From Lycocorax pyrrhopterus obiensis (taxonomy: Eukaryota > Chordata > Aves > Passeriformes > Paradisaeidae): a DNA stretch of 64,000 nucleotides. A model generated the notes under the pieces. The model was not told the DNA's origin. It was given only the letters and a program-made list of their open reading frames with translations, and did not search any database. The translations under genes were made by a program, and so were the position numbers. This document shows positions 60,381 to 64,000 of this stretch, piece after piece (the first letter of the stretch is position 1; every line of letters starts with the position of its first letter). The DNA is taken from contig JACSVZ010000001.1 of the NCBI GenBank assembly GCA_014706295.1, forward strand, positions 81,714,237-81,778,236, written 5' to 3'.

Positions 60381-63225
60381 ACCAGTTGAGGGTAAAATAA
60401 TCCGTTCTGCTTCAATGGTTATTTCTTTCCAAAAAACTGTAAGGGGAAGCTAGGAATCTCCCTAGCTGTTGAAGTCTACATTAAAGACATTAAATCAGGT
60501 GAAATCTAGCTTACAGAAAAGGCCAAAATGGTACCCAAAAGCTCTTTATAACTGCATAAAATATTGGTAGAGAGTCAAAAAATCATCTTACAACAAAGAT
60601 CAAGAAGTAAAACATTGACCTTCTAAGGGAAATGACTACTACATACTCTTATTTGTGTTTCCTACTTTATCGAGAGATTTTATCACAAAAAATGGTAGAA
60701 AGAAAAGAAAGAAATTTAAAGTGTATACAGTGGAGACAATTTTTATATTGTTATTGTCAATTATAGTGAAAGGTTTTTTTGTCCAAAAGAGTGCAGAAAT
60801 ACAAAGCTTTGCAAGTTGCTGCACTCAAAAATAACCAGATTGAGCAAACACTCATTGCAAATTCTTTCAGTGTAAAATAATTCACAAACAGAAACACCTT
60901 AAGGTTGTAAAACATCTTGTCATGCATCTTGAAACATGTTGATGTGACAAGTTACAAGATGAATGCAATTTGGCAGGTATACATTAGGACAAGTACTGTA
61001 TCATATGTAAATACTTCCCCATTTTCAATAGAATTTAAGTTTCTTATATTCCAAACTGCTTTTGAAAAGCCCACACAAGCCCTTTTAGGCAATGTGAGCG
61101 CAAATGACTGTATTATTCCTGGGAATGAATCTAAAGTTACACATGATGAAGTGTGATCAAGCCAAGTAAAGTCAGAAAGATACCACCCATCATCTGGTAC
61201 CACCTAGCTCTGATTAAATGTTTTAGGCATAAAATCAAGAATGATCCAATCATTGTGGCATAAGAAATCAATGCCCAGCAGCTGGGTGGTAATAATTGAC
61301 TCTTCATGCTTTTCCTCACCATTGGGGAAACACATTTTGCTTCCTGTAATATATTCTGGTTCATTATTGGACTAAGCCAGGAGGCACAACTGTCCAGATG
61401 TGGGAGCTCAGCTGCATAGTGGTAATTTGTTCACCTGTCGTAACTCAGCCTTGTTAGATCATGTGTCCACACCTGCTGTGCTATGTGCTCTGGACATGGT
61501 TCTTTCAAAGTGTTTCTTTGGGTACTAAAATCTAGAAAAATGTTGAAAAATTTCCCTTGTGCATCAGTCAAACAGAATTTTTAATTACAGTCTAACCAAC
61601 ATGGGTATTTCAGTGACAACAGACACAAATAAATAAATCTCTGTCAGTTCAATCTTCTCTCAAGAACTGGTTTGGAAACCATAGTTTTTCCTTCTGGTGA
61701 GAAGTTTCAGGAGAACTAAGTCAGAGCAAAAGTTTTAAAAACTAGTACTGTTAAGTGGCGAAGAAGTCTGTATGCAATCTTTCTTCAGAGCATCAGTACA
61801 GATGAAAGAAGGATCAGAAAGCTCTTTTTTCCTACCGTTACCCCAAGGAGCAGACACTGATATGGAAAATCAGGCTGTCCCACTGTTTTTTACAGAAAGG
61901 TGGTCCGGAACTCACTCTCTGAAATAAAAACCTCTAGAAGCTATCCTCAATCTGTTTTCTTTTGCACCTTCTGTTTCAGTAAGCATCTCCAGCCGATTCT
62001 TTCTTAAAATCTCTGGGACACTAAAGGTCAAATAATTCCTTAAGACTATCCTTTGGGACACATCACTGAGAAAACAGAGAACAGTATGAACTATAGGAAA
62101 TTGTTTCTATAAAATACATATTAGAGCAGCACAGCAGGATAGGACTCCATGAATAATTGTTTTCTTATTTGGATGCTAAATGGAAGAGGAAGGTTTTTTT
62201 ACAACATGCAACTTTTTCTATTTTTTAACTAGTCTAAATAAAAAAAAATCAAAACCATAAAATCATAAAACACTGGAAACATTTCATTTGATCTGTAAAT
62301 GAAGAATGTTATTCTAATTTTGGAAATCTTAGGAAAAGTGTACCAATGGCTCTAGAGGACTTTATTTAAAGTCTTTTCACAAAGTATAGGAAGAAAGTGA
62401 AAAGTGTCCCTTTTAATCAGTCCTTCAATATCAAGGGAGCTTTCTCAGGACTGGAAGACTGGAGTTCATTTCCCTGCTTTGCCTAGGGGAAGGAAGACTC
62501 ACATCTCCTATGGATATTTCCATAAATTGATACTAGGCTTTTGAGTGGGTTGTTCTCAAATTGTAGTTTCATAATTGGTAGAGTCAGGTCCCTTTCCTGA
62601 TTAAAGCTAAAGATTACTACCCTCCCACCTTTTCCTTGGGTAGCTGTTCTGTTTCCCTCCTTAGTGCTGCTGCTAACCCTTGTGAAGCCAGGAATATGGC
62701 CTGGCTGCAAGCTACCTCCATGTGGAAGAAAAAACTACTTTCTTGCGCCTGGATCTGATCCTGTCTCCAGGTTTGCTGCTCAGCTGCTGACAGCCTCATA
62801 CTGGTGTGAAGGGAGGAGTGGGACTGCCCTGCTGGAGGTGGCAATGGAGCATGCAGCCCAGGGTTTTAGCTGCCTGTGACCCACAGCTTGGAGTTTGAAA
62901 CCAAGCTCTCTGATTTCAGTTTAGCTCGAATGAAAAGAGCAGCTGTCGAGCTCTAAGGGAACACAGGCCAAAGCCATGCAAAATAAGAAAATTCAAAGCA
63001 CAGGCAGAAGGAAAATTAAGTCCTCAGGAGAAAACTACTGACATGTGATGGCACAAAACTCCAAGAAATGAGAGCAATTCAGGAAGGTCGAAGTTCAGTA
63101 ATTTCCAACAAGGAAGCTGACACTTCCCCATCTGACTGATGGCTGCCTGGACAACAGGGTGCCTCTGTCATGGGCAGCAAGTGTGCTTCTGCTGAGCCTA
63201 GTAGCCTGTTATCCTTCGCTGCCTG
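60381..63225. other. unique non-coding stretch
   Basis: No gene or interspersed repeat recognised. The last part (about 62600-62900) is richer in G+C and yields overlapping 70-75-codon frames on both strands without domains. Confidence 0.5.
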
Positions 63226-63229
63226 CTGT

Positions 63230-63770
63230 GTGCATTAACTGATAAATAATTGTTGTGAGCTCACGGAATGTTTATATTCCTGCTTGCACTGTCTCTGCAC
63301 CAGGCAGGCCACAGGGCTGCCCACACCCCTGCTTTTCCTGGCTTTAAATATGACACTGAAATGGGCACGACAGAGGCTGGCAGCTACTCACCACATCATC
63401 CACTTGAAGGGGTCAATTAAGGCAACCAAGGAGACGTTTCGATCCCCTCCTGCAGAGCTGGGAACCAAGTGTGGGTCAAAGCCCGAGTCAGTGCAGCCCT
63501 GGGTGAAACGGGGTGACCGTCAAACCATGCAAACAGTTAATTCACTGTGCTCTGCTGCAGCCCAGCAAGAGCCATCCAGTGCAATGTGTCCTCTCCTGCT
63601 GCAAATTAGCACATGGCCTACCAGCAGCAGAGACAGACATCATATTGCTGGTAATTGACATGCATGGAGCTGTGCCAGCCCACACCAGCTGAGAATCTGG
63701 CTTATGGACAACTTGCATTGAATTTATTGGCAGCTCGATTTATGCACATAAGCTTTGTCTTCAGTGCAGA
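63230..63770. promoter_or_regulatory. candidate conserved non-coding region
   Basis: Contains GATAAATAATTGTTGTGAGCTCAC, in which GTGAGCTCAC (63255-63264) is a perfect 10-bp palindrome next to an ATTGT SOX-like core. Further right, TGGTAATTGACATGCATGG lies near 63648 and ATTTATTGGCAGCTCGATTT near 63721 (HOX/CDX-like). It is repeat-free, and a 124-codon frame crossing it has no domain. Conservation is unproven. Confidence 0.3.
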
Positions 63771-64000
63771 GAGGGGGTTTTCTGCAGGATTTACAGCTAT
63801 CTTCCTGTAAAACACTACGAGAGACTGGATGCTGGTAGTTTTTGCCACACATTAGTAGCCAAAATCAATTGCTGGTGGGGATTGTAGGGCTCAGTTCATT
63901 TAGTTTAACTGAGGTTACAATCTGCGCCTTGTCATTAGGATTTTGCAGCAAGAGTCATCTCTGCATAGAGACAACCATCACTGAAGACAAGCCATAGCTG

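Overview
The window reads as non-coding DNA from a bird. The recognisable interspersed repeats are CR1 retrotransposon fragments with the ATTCT/ATGATTCT-type 3' ends typical of birds. I see no L1 or Alu-like element. Base composition is moderately AT-rich, homopolymer and tetranucleotide repeats are short, and no open reading frame codes for a protein I recognise. A crocodilian or turtle source cannot be fully excluded, but low repeat density together with younger CR1 copies favours a bird. I found no protein-coding gene, tRNA, rRNA or snRNA that can be supported. The window is most simply a piece of a gene desert or a very long intron.

Layout. 1-5.5 kb is unique sequence interrupted by one minus-strand CR1 3' end (about 1662-2035). 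5.5-8.3 kb holds an older, more diverged CR1 (about 5541-5840), a CpG-retaining patch, and two strong CTCF-type motifs in divergent orientation (5996-6007 minus, 8195-8206 plus) flanking an AT-rich, homeodomain-site-rich block. 8.3-22 kb is mostly unique sequence with an A/T inverted repeat (13891-13959) and the longest open frame of the window (ATG at 20037, minus strand). 22-32 kb contains tetranucleotide arrays, short tandem duplications, an ancient CR1 and a plus-strand CR1 (27862-28248). 32.7-33.0 kb carries a TATA/AATAAA module within a long inverted repeat that resembles a degraded solo LTR. 36-41 kb contains several AT-rich blocks that look like conserved non-coding elements. 41.1-41.4 kb is a CR1 whose tail has expanded into an (AGAAT)n array and whose 5' part is inverted. 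44.4-45.3 kb is the longest CR1 copy, with a relic of the ORF2 C-terminus. 46-64 kb holds further CR1 pieces, a 28-bp minisatellite (60293-60380) and more candidate conserved elements.

Functional reading. No gene set works together here. The plausible activity is regulatory: candidate insulator sites and homeodomain, SOX and NFI-like site clusters, of the kind found in deserts around developmental regulators. This is inference from motif content. Alignment to other bird genomes is the deciding test for every conserved-element call below.
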